Notes: generated from the letters alone by a model not told the origin. Positions 1-9,124 are shown, counted from the stretch's first letter. The stretch is 64,000 nucleotides of DNA from Bacteroidota bacterium (GCA_023251455.1 JAHEYT010000024.1:62001-126000); one strand, 5' to 3'. Numbers and translations are program-made.

Positions 1-1086
1 ATTGGCAGTTAGCACATATTTTAAAACATCTTCCTTACCAGGAAATTCTTCCAGGTATTCGTGCAGCCAAACTGCCCAATTGCGTGAGGTCGATATTTTG
101 TCGCCTTCCAGATTCAGGAACTCATTGGCCGGAACATTTTCAGGCAAAATGAACGAACCTTCAGCTTTTAGCATAGCCGGGAAAATGATACAATGAAATA
201 CAATATTGTCTTTCCCGATGAAATGTACCAGTTTCGTTTCCGGATCTTTCCACCATTTTTCCCATTCCGGAGTTAATTCTTTAGTGGCCGAAATATATCC
301 AATAGGCGCATCGAACCAAACGTAAAGCACTTTGCCGTCGGCCTCATCCAATGGAACCGGCACGCCCCAGTTAAGGTCGCGGGTTACGGCGCGCGGCTGC
401 AAACCACCGTCGATCCACGATTTGCACTGGCCGTAAACATTCGATTTCCATTCTTTGTGACCTTCCAAAAGCCATTCTTTTAGCCAGCCTTCGTATTGAT
501 CGAGTGGCAAATACCAGTGTTTGGTTTCTTTCAATTCAGGAGTATTCCCGCTGATCATCGATTTTGGATTGATCAATTCGTTGGGACTCAACGAGGTTCC
601 ACAGCTTTCGCACTGATCGCCGTAGGCTTTTTCGAAACCACATTTCGGACAGGTTCCGGTGATATAGCGGTCGGCCAAAAACTGTTTATTTTCGGCATCG
701 TAATATTGTTCTGAAGTTTTTTCAATGAATTTTCCGTCGTTGTACAATTTGGTAAAAAAATCGGAAGCAGTATCATGATGAACCTGATTACTGGTACGCG
801 AATAAATATCGAACGAAATTCCAAAACGCTCAAATGAATCTTTTATCATTCCGTGGTATTTGTCCACGATATCTTGCGGAGTAACTCCTTCATTCTTGGC
901 TTTCAAAGTGATTGGTACACCATGTTCGTCGGAACCACCGATAAAAGCCACATCCTGTCCGTTCATGCGGAGGTAGCGGGCATAAATATCAGCAGGAACA
1001 TACACACCAGCGAGGTGCCCAATGTGAACCGGTCCGTTGGCATACGGCAAAGCCGAAGTAATGAGGGTACGTTTAAAGTCTGTCAT
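1..1086 (-). CDS. metG: methionyl-tRNA synthetase, 3' end cut by window edge
   Basis: Class I aminoacyl-tRNA synthetase that charges tRNA-Met in the cytoplasm. The 362 visible residues are the N-terminal catalytic part: a start [18 protein letters not shown], then the ATP-binding HIGH-type motif in [10 protein letters not shown], and the zinc-knuckle insertion with [17 protein letters not shown]. The KMSKS-like loop appears as DKISTSRN near the edge (K-I-S-T-S). The anticodon-binding domain and any C-terminal tRNA-binding domain lie outside the window. The ATG at 1084-1086 is supported by a TATCTTTG promoter box 25 nt upstream. Identity is clear from motifs; only length is unknown. Confidence 0.96.
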   Translation of the reverse strand, partial: MTDFKRTLITSALPYANGPVHIGHLAGVYVPADIYARYLRMNGQDVAFIGGSDEHGVPITLKAKNEGVTPQDIVDKYHGMIKDSFERFGISFDIYSRTSNQVHHDTASDFFTKLYNDGKFIEKTSEQYYDAENKQFLADRYITGTCPKCGFEKAYGDQCESCGTSLSPNELINPKSMISGNTPELKETKHWYLPLDQYEGWLKEWLLEGHKEWKSNVYGQCKSWIDGGLQPRAVTRDLNWGVPVPLDEADGKVLYVWFDAPIGYISATKELTPEWEKWWKDPETKLVHFIGKDNIVFHCIIFPAMLKAEGSFILPENVPANEFLNLEGDKISTSRNWAVWLHEYLEEFPGKEDVLKYVLTAN

Positions 1087-1111
1087 TATACAATGATTTT
1101 ATTGAGGGTGA

Positions 1112-1119
1112 CAAAGATA
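1112..1119 (-). promoter_or_regulatory. Bacteroidota -7 box of metG
   Basis: On the minus strand this reads TATCTTTG, an exact match to the TAnnTTTG consensus, 25 nt before the metG ATG. The -33 element is not clearly recognisable. Confidence 0.6.
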
Positions 1120-1197
1120 GTTGATTTTTTGAGTCGGAAGAAAAAGTAGGCAGTCACAGTCAATAGTATTTGGGATAAAAAACAATCGGAAAACAAT

Positions 1198-2769
1198 TTA
1201 TCTTTCAACATTTGATTTGTATTCAAAAAACTCGTCGGTTGATTGTATCCTTATTTGTCCGCTGCCTCCGGAAGTTGACCAGCCAAAAGCTGAAGGACCT
1301 GATTGACCTGATGAGCCACTGCGCCCGCTTGGATTTCCAGCACCGCCAGCACCACCATTTCCTCCAAATCCACCAGAACCATTCAGTCCTCCGGGTCCAC
1401 CTTCGCTGCGGGCAGTGATCAAATAGCTAAAGGGCATTGCGTCCCGGGTAAAATGTAAGGTAATATTTCCACCATAGCCACCAGGGGCACCTAGTCCACC
1501 CGGGGCGCCCCATCCGCCATCACCACCATCTTCGCCCGGACCCTGACGAATCACTTCAACCACAACATCAATAACCACATCCACGTATTCGGTTTCAGTT
1601 GATTCAACCTCAACTTCAACATCATATTCTTTTCCTTCGGCGTCTTTCCGTTTATGTATTTCCTTTCGGACAACCTTTTTAGTTATTGGTTTTTTGACGG
1701 TTTGCTTTTCAATGTGTTTTTCGATCCATTTTTCTCCTTCACGTCCACTTCCACCTGAACCGCCATTGCCACCGTTGCCGCCATTACCACCAGATCCACC
1801 GAAGGAAGTAACGTTCAGGCTTCCTCCTTCCGGATTAATCAGGTAACGGTATTCCTTGTTTGTGAACAGATTTTGAGCATAAACATAAAGCAGATCAGCA
1901 TTCAACACCGAATCGCGGTAAAGGTCAACCCATACGCCAATGTCGGGACCGTCAATGCCAAACTCGCCATTTTGACCATCGCCACCATCGCCACCATTGC
2001 CTCCCGGTGGGCCTGTACTTCCCGATGCACCGGAGAACCCTGAAATGCCAGAACTTCCACTAAAATGAAGGTCATAAGCGTGTTTATAATCAAGTTGAAC
2101 TGAAAACGTATCAGCAACCGAAGTATTCCTTAATGAGTTGACAATTAATGCAGCATGGTGATTTTCTATCTTCATAAAATCAGGATCAATTGTGAATTTT
2201 CCATTCTTCCAGTATCCACCTTTTCCTGAAAATAAAAAATTTCCGGATTCTTTGTTGTTTCGCCAATCATCACAAACGCGAACGATTCCATTGTTAAACT
2301 CCGAAATTACTTCTCCATTAATTTGACTTCCGGGAGATTTATCGTAGTTGCCAGTTGGCCTGTATGCAATTTTTGTTTCGTAATTCAGTGGGAGTAAAAG
2401 TTCTTTTACCAGTTCGGGCCGTTTTCGTGGGTAAACTTTAATTTCAATGTATTTTCCTTTCGACGGAATGAGCTCCCCGTTAACCGTAATACGGCCCGAG
2501 ACATCAGTTCCTCCAGCAACATCAACTTTATAACTCCACCACCATGTTGAGCCGTTCAACAGTCCCACCGTTTTTTTGATTTTCCCATTTTTGTAATATG
2601 AAATAATCCCAATTCGAAAAGACTCTCCGGGCAGAACCAATTGATGATCGTCAAAAACAATCTGTATAGAATCTATTTTTGGTGAAAAGTTAAATCCCGC
2701 AGCAGAAATGCTTATTCCTAAAAAGAAAGGAATAATCAGAACCATTCGAAAGAGACGGTTTTGTTTCAT
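1198..2769 (-). CDS. secreted glycine-rich collagen-like repeat protein
   Basis: Unrecognised 523-residue protein. A signal peptide is visible (MKQNRLFRMVLIIPFFLG, cleavage near AAG at about residue 25). Residues 25-235 look like an ordinary beta-rich domain. Four glycine-rich blocks follow, at about 237-275 (collagen-like G-x-y including GSTGPPG), 323-345, 409-434 and 456-504 (GGxGG runs). Between the second and third lies a charged segment (about 346-408) rich in K/E and then V/E, likely helix then strand. Probably an exported surface or matrix structural protein; no enzyme motif is seen. It stands alone, convergent to nothing and divergent from the trpB2 leader. Confidence 0.8.
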   Translation of the reverse strand: MKQNRLFRMVLIIPFFLGISISAAGFNFSPKIDSIQIVFDDHQLVLPGESFRIGIISYYKNGKIKKTVGLLNGSTWWWSYKVDVAGGTDVSGRITVNGELIPSKGKYIEIKVYPRKRPELVKELLLPLNYETKIAYRPTGNYDKSPGSQINGEVISEFNNGIVRVCDDWRNNKESGNFLFSGKGGYWKNGKFTIDPDFMKIENHHAALIVNSLRNTSVADTFSVQLDYKHAYDLHFSGSSGISGFSGASGSTGPPGGNGGDGGDGQNGEFGIDGPDIGVWVDLYRDSVLNADLLYVYAQNLFTNKEYRYLINPEGGSLNVTSFGGSGGNGGNGGNGGSGGSGREGEKWIEKHIEKQTVKKPITKKVVRKEIHKRKDAEGKEYDVEVEVESTETEYVDVVIDVVVEVIRQGPGEDGGDGGWGAPGGLGAPGGYGGNITLHFTRDAMPFSYLITARSEGGPGGLNGSGGFGGNGGAGGAGNPSGRSGSSGQSGPSAFGWSTSGGSGQIRIQSTDEFFEYKSNVER

Positions 2770-2974
2770 TTTGCTGAAGTTTTAGACCATAAGCACTGCT
2801 ATGCTAAATAGCAAAAACCGTTCCGTTTTATCTCGCAAGTGGCTTGGCTCAAAAATTAGGTTATCCAATTATTGAATCATCCTGAATAATGAAATTTTAT
2901 CCCTTATTTCAACCCAAAGAATTACTGATTGCAATTTAGAATTAGAAAAACTATCAAATCGACGTTTTTCCTAC

Positions 2975-3004
2975 TTGAAAACCTGAAAAATATCACTAGT
3001 TTTA
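2975..3004 (+). promoter_or_regulatory. probable promoter of the trpB2 leader
   Basis: A TTG (2975-2977) and TAGTTTTA (2997-3004, 7 of 8 to TAnnTTTG) are separated by 19 nt, the usual Bacteroidota -33/-7 spacing. The expected transcript starts near 3011, just before the leader ATG at 3026. Confidence 0.4.
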
Positions 3005-3025
3005 CTCGCTTTTTAAAAAAAAGAC

Positions 3026-3115
3026 ATGTACAATTCACCACAATACGGAAAAGAATGGAACTGGCGTAACATTAAAATGGAAACGCGAGAAACACATATT
3101 GATTTGCGGTCGTAA
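3026..3115 (+). CDS. putative Trp leader peptide (29 aa)
   Basis: Short ORF starting ATG TAC AAT and ending TAA at 3113-3115. It contains two tryptophan codons separated by one Asn (W11-N-W13; TGG at 3056-3058 and 3062-3064). It ends 4 nt before the left arm of a strong terminator hairpin and 113 nt before trpB2, the arrangement of a transcription-attenuation leader. Tryptophan is rare, so a W-N-W in a 29-residue peptide directly before a Trp-biosynthesis gene is suggestive. Translation is not proven, and no clear antiterminator was found by eye; a small hairpin (3107-3111 with 3117-3121) overlaps the leader stop codon and the base of the terminator. Confidence 0.55.
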   Translation: MYNSPQYGKEWNWRNIKMETRETHIDLRS

Positions 3116-3119
3116 AGAC

Positions 3120-3172
3120 CGGGAAAAGGGATTTTCTGCGTTTATGGCAGTTAATCCCTTTTCCCGTTTTTT
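3120..3172 (+). terminator. trpB: intrinsic terminator / attenuator before trpB2
   Basis: A perfect 14-bp stem (3120-3133 with 3153-3166) is followed by six T (3167-3172). It sits between the Trp-rich leader and the trpB2 start at 3229, where a terminator of an upstream gene is not needed because the upstream gene is on the other strand. It therefore most likely acts as an attenuator. Confidence 0.75.
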
Positions 3173-3228
3173 AGAATTGAAAAATTGAAAGAAAATATAT
3201 TAAACTACTAATCAAAAAAATCAAGATC

Positions 3229-4605
3229 ATGGCCAGACTAAAAAAGATTTTGCTCGATGAATCGGAAATGCCCAAACAATGGTATAACCTTGCACCCGAT
3301 CTACCCACACCAATGAATCCACCACTTGGACCCGGCGGCGTGTCAGTTACTCCTGAAATGTTGGCTCCGGTTTTCCCAATGAATCTGATTGAGCAGGAAG
3401 TATCGCAGGAACGCTGGATTGACATTCCTGAAGAAGTTCGCCAGATTTTAAAGCAATGGAGACCTAGTCCGTTGATTCGTGCTTATGAATTGGAAGAAGC
3501 GTTGGGAACTCCTGCTAAAATCTATTACAAAAATGAAAGTGTTTCGCCAGCCGGAAGTCACAAACCAAATACAGCGGTTCCACAGGCTTGGTACAACAAA
3601 CAATTCGGGATTAAAAAACTAACTACCGAAACAGGCGCCGGACAATGGGGATCGGCCCTTTCGTATGCCTGTGCACAAATTGGCGGCATCGAATGTAAAG
3701 TTTACATGGTTCGCGTAAGTTTCGATCAGAAACCATTCCGGAAAATCATGATGCAAACATGGGGCGGACAGTGTGTTTCAAGTCCAAGCATGGAAACCCA
3801 GGCCGGACGCGACATTTTGGCCCAATTCCCTGATACACCCGGAAGTTTAGGTATCGCCATTTCAGAAGCTGTTGAAGCTGCTGTAACCGATCCAACCGGC
3901 GGAACTCGTTATGCGTTGGGTTCAGTGCTGAACCACGTGATGCTGCATCAAACCATCATTGGTTTGGAAGCCAAGAAACAGTTGGCCAAAGTGGGCATTA
4001 AAAATCCGGATATCGTGATTGGCTGCTGCGGTGGTGGTAGTAATTTCGCCGGGATTTCGTTTCCATTCATGTACGAAAAAGTTAACGGCGCCAATATCCA
4101 GATCATTGGTGCTGAGCCATTCTCGTGCCCGACATTGACAAAAGGATCGTTTGTTTACGACCACGGCGATGTAGCCAAAATGACTCCACTACTGCCTATG
4201 CATAGCCTTGGACACGATTTCATCCCAGCCCCGATTCACTCCGGAGGATTGCGTTATCACGGTATGTCGCCACTGGTGAGTGCCTCATTACGCGATGGGT
4301 TAATGGAAGCACAGGCTTTTCATCAAAGCGAGTGTTTCGAAGCTGGATTATTGTTCTCGAAAACCGAAGGAATTATACCTGCTCCGGAATCGACACATGC
4401 CATTGCAGCAGCTATCCGCGAAGCTTTAAAAGCAAAAGAAGAAGGAAAAGAAAAAGTTATTCTTTTCAACCTCAGCGGACATGGATGGATGGATCTGGTT
4501 GGATACGACAAATACATGACTGGTCAGCTTACCGATTTCGAATATCCTGAACACGAAATTGAAGCCAGTATGAGTAAACTGAAAGGTTACCCAATGCCAA
4601 GATAA
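3229..4605 (+). CDS. trpB: tryptophan synthase beta chain-like protein (TrpB2 type)
   Basis: PLP-dependent beta-replacement enzyme expected to condense indole with serine to tryptophan. At 458 residues with the N-terminal [12 protein letters not shown] segment it matches the TrpB2 (TrpB-like) group rather than the shorter TrpB1. The PLP lysine is K112 in AGSHKPNTA, followed by the ETGAGQWG loop (134-141) and a glycine-rich phosphate-binding segment GCCGGGSNF near residue 268. TrpB2 proteins often stand outside the trp operon and may scavenge indole; here no trpA or other trp gene is adjacent. Expression is probably controlled by the upstream Trp leader. A terminator follows at 4663-4700. Confidence 0.93.
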   Translation: MARLKKILLDESEMPKQWYNLAPDLPTPMNPPLGPGGVSVTPEMLAPVFPMNLIEQEVSQERWIDIPEEVRQILKQWRPSPLIRAYELEEALGTPAKIYYKNESVSPAGSHKPNTAVPQAWYNKQFGIKKLTTETGAGQWGSALSYACAQIGGIECKVYMVRVSFDQKPFRKIMMQTWGGQCVSSPSMETQAGRDILAQFPDTPGSLGIAISEAVEAAVTDPTGGTRYALGSVLNHVMLHQTIIGLEAKKQLAKVGIKNPDIVIGCCGGGSNFAGISFPFMYEKVNGANIQIIGAEPFSCPTLTKGSFVYDHGDVAKMTPLLPMHSLGHDFIPAPIHSGGLRYHGMSPLVSASLRDGLMEAQAFHQSECFEAGLLFSKTEGIIPAPESTHAIAAAIREALKAKEEGKEKVILFNLSGHGWMDLVGYDKYMTGQLTDFEYPEHEIEASMSKLKGYPMPR

Positions 4606-4662
4606 TTCTAGGTGTCACTGTTCTCTGAGCGACATAAAGTCACTCCTTGATGTTACTTAAAG

Positions 4663-4704
4663 ATAAAACCTTATTGGTTCTCGAACCTTTAAGGTTTTAT
4701 TTTG
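4663..4704 (+). terminator. intrinsic terminator after trpB2
   Basis: An 11-bp perfect stem (4663-4673 with 4690-4700, arms ATAAAACCTTA and its complement) is followed by a T-rich run. It lies upstream of the ATG chosen for the YitT gene, which argues against an earlier start for that gene. Confidence 0.7.
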
Positions 4705-4739
4705 TATTATGCTTATATTATTTCGGGAAAAGCATTGAA

Positions 4740-5636
4740 ATGACAAAAAAGGGTAAAAAGGACAGGCTTATTTGGCAAAACATCTGGAATCTTAAAAACC
4801 TTCTTCAAATTATCGTGGGCAGTGGTATGGCCGTATTGGCTATGAAAGGATTTATGATGCCCAACCGGTTTCTGGATGGTGGGGTTACGGGTATATCTCT
4901 TTTATTACACGAGCTCACTCACATCAACATCAGTATTTTAGTTATTGCTTTTAACCTCCCATTTATCTACCTCGGATATAAACGGATTGGAAAAACCTTT
5001 GCCGTTCAAACAACAATTGCCGTCATCTTATTGGCGATTGGTTTACTTTTTCTTGATATTCGACCAATTACAACTGACAAACTGTTAATTGCAATTTTTG
5101 GTGGAATACTGATTGGTACAGGTGTTGGCCTGGTGATCAGAAGCGGTGGTGTAATTGACGGCGCCGAAGTAATTGCGGTATTTACCAAACGAAGAACCGG
5201 ATTCTCAAACAGCGAGATCATCATGCTTTTCAACACCTTCATCTTTGCCGGGGCTGCTTTTCATTTTGGTCTTGAAACTGCCATGTATTCGCTCATCACC
5301 TATTTTGCAGCAACAAGAGCCACTGATTATATTGTTGATGGAATTGAGCAATATACCGTTGTAAATATCATCTCGGCGCAACACGATCTGGTTAAAGACT
5401 ATCTGGTTAATGGACTGGGAAAAGGAATTACCGTCTATAAAGGAGAACGCGGATATTTACCCGGAAGTTTTGAAATTAAAACCGATTGCGAAATCATTGT
5501 TGCAATTGTTACCCGTTTGGAAACAAACCAGATAGAAAATGCCATCATTGGAATTGATCCAAAAGCATTCATATATATACAAAGTATAAAAGAAGCAACC
5601 GGAGGAATTTTAAAAGCAAAAGGCCATGCAAAATAA
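4740..5636 (+). CDS. YitT family membrane protein (DUF2179 C-terminus)
   Basis: Inner-membrane protein of 298 residues. The N-terminal two thirds carries about five hydrophobic segments with the family's glycine-rich repeats (NRFLDGGVTGIS and RSGGVIDGAEV). The C-terminal 85 residues form the soluble DUF2179 domain (GKGITVYKGERGYLPGS, then a beta-alpha-beta core). The molecular role of YitT proteins is not established; transport is suspected. I chose ATG 4740 because an earlier in-frame start at 4647 would place the trpB2 terminator inside the coding region. The 3' end overlaps the following HD gene by 11 nt, so the two are probably co-translated. Confidence 0.88.
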   Translation: MTKKGKKDRLIWQNIWNLKNLLQIIVGSGMAVLAMKGFMMPNRFLDGGVTGISLLLHELTHINISILVIAFNLPFIYLGYKRIGKTFAVQTTIAVILLAIGLLFLDIRPITTDKLLIAIFGGILIGTGVGLVIRSGGVIDGAEVIAVFTKRRTGFSNSEIIMLFNTFIFAGAAFHFGLETAMYSLITYFAATRATDYIVDGIEQYTVVNIISAQHDLVKDYLVNGLGKGITVYKGERGYLPGSFEIKTDCEIIVAIVTRLETNQIENAIIGIDPKAFIYIQSIKEATGGILKAKGHAK

Positions 5637-6207
5637 ACTTCAGATGGAGAAACTGGTCCTCAATTTATTGGAAACGAAAATACCGGCTAACTATTTATAC
5701 CACAATTTAGCTCACTCCTTGTACGTAAGGGAAAAAGCGATGGAGATTGGCAGACACGAAGGATGCTCCGAGGATGAAATGGAGTTGTTGAGTACAGCTG
5801 CACTATGGCACGATATCGGCTATGTTAAAACCTATAACAATCATGAGGAAGTAAGCTGTATAATTACTAAGGAAGAGTTGCCGAAATTTGGGTTTTCAAT
5901 CGCTGACACAGATCTGATTTGCAGTATGATAATGGCCACAAAAATACCACAATCGCCAAAAAATAAATTGGATGAAATAATTGCGGATGCCGATCTAGAA
6001 TATCTTGGAACAGCTTCCATTGAACTTAAAACAGATCTGTTATTCCGTGAGCTTCAGTCAATAGACCCTCTAATGACTGAAGAAAAATGGCGCCAGATGC
6101 AAATTTCATTTCTTCAAAAACACCATTATTTCACCAACTACTGCAAAAAATACCGGGAACCCTCCAAGCAAATTTATCTGCAGAAACTGACTCAGGGAAT
6201 TCCTTAA
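5626..6207 (+). CDS. HD-domain phosphohydrolase-like protein
   Basis: Soluble 193-residue protein of the HD metal-dependent phosphohydrolase superfamily. Visible metal ligands are H26/H30 in YHNLAHS, the diagnostic H62-D63 in WHDIGY, and an Asp in IADADLEYLG near residue 121. The substrate cannot be told from sequence; relatives act on nucleotides or cyclic nucleotides. It overlaps the YitT gene by 11 nt and is followed 73 nt later by a class III nucleotidyl cyclase, so a nucleotide-signalling role is possible but is only an inference from context. Confidence 0.85.
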   Translation: MQNKLQMEKLVLNLLETKIPANYLYHNLAHSLYVREKAMEIGRHEGCSEDEMELLSTAALWHDIGYVKTYNNHEEVSCIITKEELPKFGFSIADTDLICSMIMATKIPQSPKNKLDEIIADADLEYLGTASIELKTDLLFRELQSIDPLMTEEKWRQMQISFLQKHHYFTNYCKKYREPSKQIYLQKLTQGIP

Positions 6208-6280
6208 ACGTTACAGAAAAGTGATTATTATAGAGGCAATATACACCACAACATCTTGAATTTCAAATAAATAACAAATC

Positions 6281-8215
6281 ATGCGAGATCCCATCACACA
6301 ATCACGTCAGCTGGCAGCTATCATGTTTACCGACATCGTTGGTTACACTGCATTAATGGGTAACGATGAACAAAAAGCATTTAATCTGCTAAAAACAAAC
6401 CGCGAAATTCAAAAGCCAATCATTGCTCAGCACAATGGCAGATGGATCAAGGAACTTGGCGATGGAACCATGATTAGTTTTACAACAGTTTCTGATGCTG
6501 TGAATGCGGCGATTAAAATTATGGAAGCCTGTAAAACAAACCGGGAATTTCAGTTGCGAATCGGGATCCATTTGGGCGAGGTCGTTTTTGAAAATGAAGA
6601 TGTGTTTGGTGATGGGGTAAATATTGCTTCCCGCATTCAGTCTGTTGCAAAGCCGGGATGTATTTATGTCTCCGAATCGGTGCATCACAACGTTTCAAAC
6701 AAAAAAGACATCTGCACCAAGTTTATAAACGAAGAGACGTTAAAGAACGTAAAGGATCCGGTTAAAATTTATGAGGTATCGATGCAGAAGGGTTCAACTA
6801 AAGTTACCGAAACTCATCTGAGGATTAATCAGGACAGAAGCATTGCAGTATTACCCTTTATGAACATGAGCAGTGATCCGGAGCAGGAATTTTTCAGCGA
6901 TGGCATCAGCGAAGAAATCATTAACATGCTTGCTCAGGTATCGGAATTGAAAGTGGCCGGGCGAACCTCATCCTTCTCTTTCAAAGGTAAAAATCTGGAT
7001 CTACGGATTGTGGGTGAACAGCTGAATGTAAACACCATTCTGGAAGGTAGTGTAAGGAAATCGGGCAGTAAATTGCGCATAACAGCTCAGCTGATCGAGG
7101 TGGCCAATGGCTATCATTTATGGTCAGAGAAATTTGACCGGGAGATGGAAGATATCTTTGATATTCAGGATGAAATTTCGCTTGCTATTCTGAATGCAAT
7201 TAAGATTAAACTATTTGGAGCTGAAAAAGACGCCGTACTCAAAAGAAATACCGACAATCCTGAAGCATTTGAGCTCTATCTTCAGGGACGATTCTACTTT
7301 AATAAATGGTCGGGAGCAAGTGGGTTCAATAAAGCAATAGATTATTTTCGGGAAGCTATTGCGATTGAACCCGATTATGCACTTGCATATACTGGACTGG
7401 CATCGTGTTACCTCAATTTGTGGTTCTTCAGCCATGTAACACCTGAACAAAGCCTGCCTGAGCTTACAAAGGCTGCCAAACTTTCATTGGAGTTGGATGA
7501 TCAACTTGCTGAAAGCCATCTGGCTATTGCACGAATGAAAATGTATTGCGAGTGGGATTTAACTGGTGCTGAAAATTCTTACCGAAAAGCACTCGAAATC
7601 AATCCGAAAATTGCAGAACTCCATGAGCAATATGCCTATTGTTTGGGGCTCTCGGGCGATTATACTTCAGCTATCAAATACGCAACATCTGCCATTAGTC
7701 TGGATCCTTTTTCACTGATGAACAATTTTCATTTAGGCTCGATATACTGGATGGCCGGAGAGCATGAAAAAGGAATTGAACAAGGTAAAAAACTGATTGA
7801 ACTTGAACCACGGTTTTGGGGTGGTCATTGCGTTGTAGGCGCCAATTTGCTGGCATTAAAACGGTTTAGCGAAGCCATGCCTGAATTGGAACTTGCCGTT
7901 AAACGCAACTACTCGGTCTTCAATTTATACTATTGGGGCATTGGACTTGCTTTAACGGGCGATAAGGAGAAAGCCAGAGAGGTTCTTGAAAAAATGGAAA
8001 TACTTCGGAGCACACAATCAATGGGAAATTTTGAGATTGGTTTTGTTTATGCCGCTCTCAACGAATCTGATACGGCATTCAGGTATTTTGAAAAAGCAGT
8101 TTCGAACCACGAAGGAAATGTGCTTTTCTTTAAGTATAATATTAAATATCACACCAAATTAGAGCAAGATCCCCGAACAAAAAGATTAATGCAGAAGGTC
8201 GGTTTGCCAAATTAG
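6281..8215 (+). CDS. class III adenylate/guanylate cyclase with TolB-like and TPR domains
   Basis: Cytoplasmic 644-residue protein in three parts. Residues 8-175 form a class III cyclase domain: metal Asp D18 in FTDIVGY, a Lys in WIKELGDG (K57), and the transition-state Asn/Arg pair N114 and R118 in GDGVNIASR, so it looks catalytically intact. Residues about 185-310 form the TolB-like module common in this family (RSIAVLPFMNMSSD, FFSDGISEEI, LEGSVRKSG). The remainder is tetratricopeptide repeats (for example ALAYTGLASCY and KIAELHEQYAYCLG). No signal peptide or membrane segment is seen. Substrate (ATP or GTP) is not certain. It ends before a hairpin at 8234-8271. Confidence 0.92.
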   Translation: MRDPITQSRQLAAIMFTDIVGYTALMGNDEQKAFNLLKTNREIQKPIIAQHNGRWIKELGDGTMISFTTVSDAVNAAIKIMEACKTNREFQLRIGIHLGEVVFENEDVFGDGVNIASRIQSVAKPGCIYVSESVHHNVSNKKDICTKFINEETLKNVKDPVKIYEVSMQKGSTKVTETHLRINQDRSIAVLPFMNMSSDPEQEFFSDGISEEIINMLAQVSELKVAGRTSSFSFKGKNLDLRIVGEQLNVNTILEGSVRKSGSKLRITAQLIEVANGYHLWSEKFDREMEDIFDIQDEISLAILNAIKIKLFGAEKDAVLKRNTDNPEAFELYLQGRFYFNKWSGASGFNKAIDYFREAIAIEPDYALAYTGLASCYLNLWFFSHVTPEQSLPELTKAAKLSLELDDQLAESHLAIARMKMYCEWDLTGAENSYRKALEINPKIAELHEQYAYCLGLSGDYTSAIKYATSAISLDPFSLMNNFHLGSIYWMAGEHEKGIEQGKKLIELEPRFWGGHCVVGANLLALKRFSEAMPELELAVKRNYSVFNLYYWGIGLALTGDKEKAREVLEKMEILRSTQSMGNFEIGFVYAALNESDTAFRYFEKAVSNHEGNVLFFKYNIKYHTKLEQDPRTKRLMQKVGLPN

Positions 8216-8233
8216 TGAATACATTAATGAAGC

Positions 8234-8271
8234 ACAACAATAGGTTGCCAACCTATACAATCTATTGTTGT
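8234..8271 (+). terminator. hairpin after the cyclase gene
   Basis: A 10-bp perfect stem (8234-8243 with 8262-8271) encloses a second possible hairpin (ATAGGTT with AACCTAT). It lies in the gap between the cyclase and the convergent small membrane protein, with only a weak T-run, so it may serve either strand. Confidence 0.45.
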
Positions 8272-8293
8272 CCTTTCAAATAATCCTGAAATC

Positions 8294-8479
8294 CTATTCT
8301 TTTTTGTTTGTATTAATTCCTAACAGCGGGTATAAAGGACAAAACTGGAAAACGGCAGTTGCAATAAGCACAACGCCTATAAGTCCCCAATAACTTTCAA
8401 AAATAACACCTCCAATGGCAATTCCAATTCCGGCGACCAAACGGAGGATCCGGTCAGTTGATCCAACATTGCACTTCAT
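8294..8479 (-). CDS. small DUF2892-type membrane protein
   Basis: A 61-residue protein with the family start MKCNVGSTDRILRLVAG followed by two transmembrane helices (about 11-28 and 30-46) and a CPLYPLLGI end, typical of DUF2892 (YgaP-like C-terminal domain) proteins. These small inner-membrane proteins have no assigned reaction and often sit beside rhodanese or redox genes. Here it is 51 nt downstream of a putative redox-active Cys protein on the same strand, which fits that association. Full length for the family. Confidence 0.82.
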   Translation of the reverse strand: MKCNVGSTDRILRLVAGIGIAIGGVIFESYWGLIGVVLIATAVFQFCPLYPLLGINTNKKE

Positions 8480-8530
8480 AATGATACGATTTAACGGTTT
8501 AAATATGAAACGTTTAAATCGGATATATGT

Positions 8531-8959
8531 TCAGAATTCTTTTTCAAGGATTTCTGCAGCAGAACCAACCAATTCCGGGCAAATAGTATTGAATAAATTC
8601 TTTTCATTGGCTTCAGCAGAACCTTCCGGAGTAGAAATGTCGACTTTGAGCAGTGTTTTGCAATTTAGCGAGCCGTGTTTTGCAAGAAACAATTCGTTGA
8701 ATTTCCTTACTGCGACCTTTGTTTCAGTCTTTATATCCTGAATGGTTTTACCTTCACCCTGAGCTTTCAGTCCCAAAACCATGTATGCACCGGTAACGGC
8801 ACCGCAGGTTTCTGCCATGGCCATTCCACCTCCAAAACCTGCTGAAATCTTCAGCGCAGTCAATTCGTCGAGATTTAATTCACTGGCATAACTGAGCAAT
8901 ACCGATTGAGCACAATTTAATGTCTTAAAGTTTTCGATGGCTAGTTGTGATTTTTTCAT
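8531..8959 (-). CDS. C_GCAxxG_C_C family putative redox-active protein
   Basis: 142-residue protein named after its conserved pattern of Cys and Gly. Visible are C in LNCAQSVLL, the glycine-rich FGGGMAMAETCGAVTGA (the CGAVTG core) and two later Cys (NCKTLL and TICPEL). The family is thought to bind a metal or cycle a disulfide; the reaction is unknown. I prefer ATG 8959 (MKKSQLAIEN), since the family usually starts just before the first Cys motif; an ATG seven codons earlier (8980) is possible. A degenerate inverted-repeat element lies immediately upstream. Confidence 0.85.
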   Translation of the reverse strand: MKKSQLAIENFKTLNCAQSVLLSYASELNLDELTALKISAGFGGGMAMAETCGAVTGAYMVLGLKAQGEGKTIQDIKTETKVAVRKFNELFLAKHGSLNCKTLLKVDISTPEGSAEANEKNLFNTICPELVGSAAEILEKEF

Positions 8960-8970
8960 GATTAAAGTAT

Positions 8971-9060
8971 TGAACCACATAGATCACATATAATTCACTG
9001 ATAATCAAAGGGCATTAAGCAATAAATATGAGTTCTATGTGCCTGTGTTGTTATAGTGTT
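8971..9060. repeat. degenerate inverted repeat, ACCACATAG family, copy 1
   Basis: The left part starts with GAACCACATAGATCACATA and the right part, read on the other strand, gives AACAACACAGGCACATAGAAC. The same arms recur at 29725-29794. It looks like a decayed MITE-like element located between pgk and the C_GCAxxG gene. Confidence 0.5.
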
Positions 9061-9071
9061 TTAAAATTTAA

Positions 9072-9099
9072 AAAACCCGAAGCAACAGCTCCGGGTTTT
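9072..9099 (-). terminator. pgk: intrinsic terminator of pgk
   Basis: 12-bp stem (9072-9083 with 9088-9099, one G-U pair) 26 nt after the pgk stop; on the minus strand it runs into a T-rich tract. Confidence 0.75.
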
Positions 9100-9124
9100 C
9101 AATATATTTCAGGATTGAATATCC

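Noticed and set aside
3107..3121. Small hairpin at the trp leader stop as antiterminator
   Set aside because: The 5-bp stem overlaps only two bases of the terminator stem, too little to prevent it forming by itself.
4647..4739. Upstream in-frame start of the YitT gene
   Set aside because: It would put the trpB2 terminator hairpin inside the coding sequence; ATG 4740 gives a normal family N-terminus.
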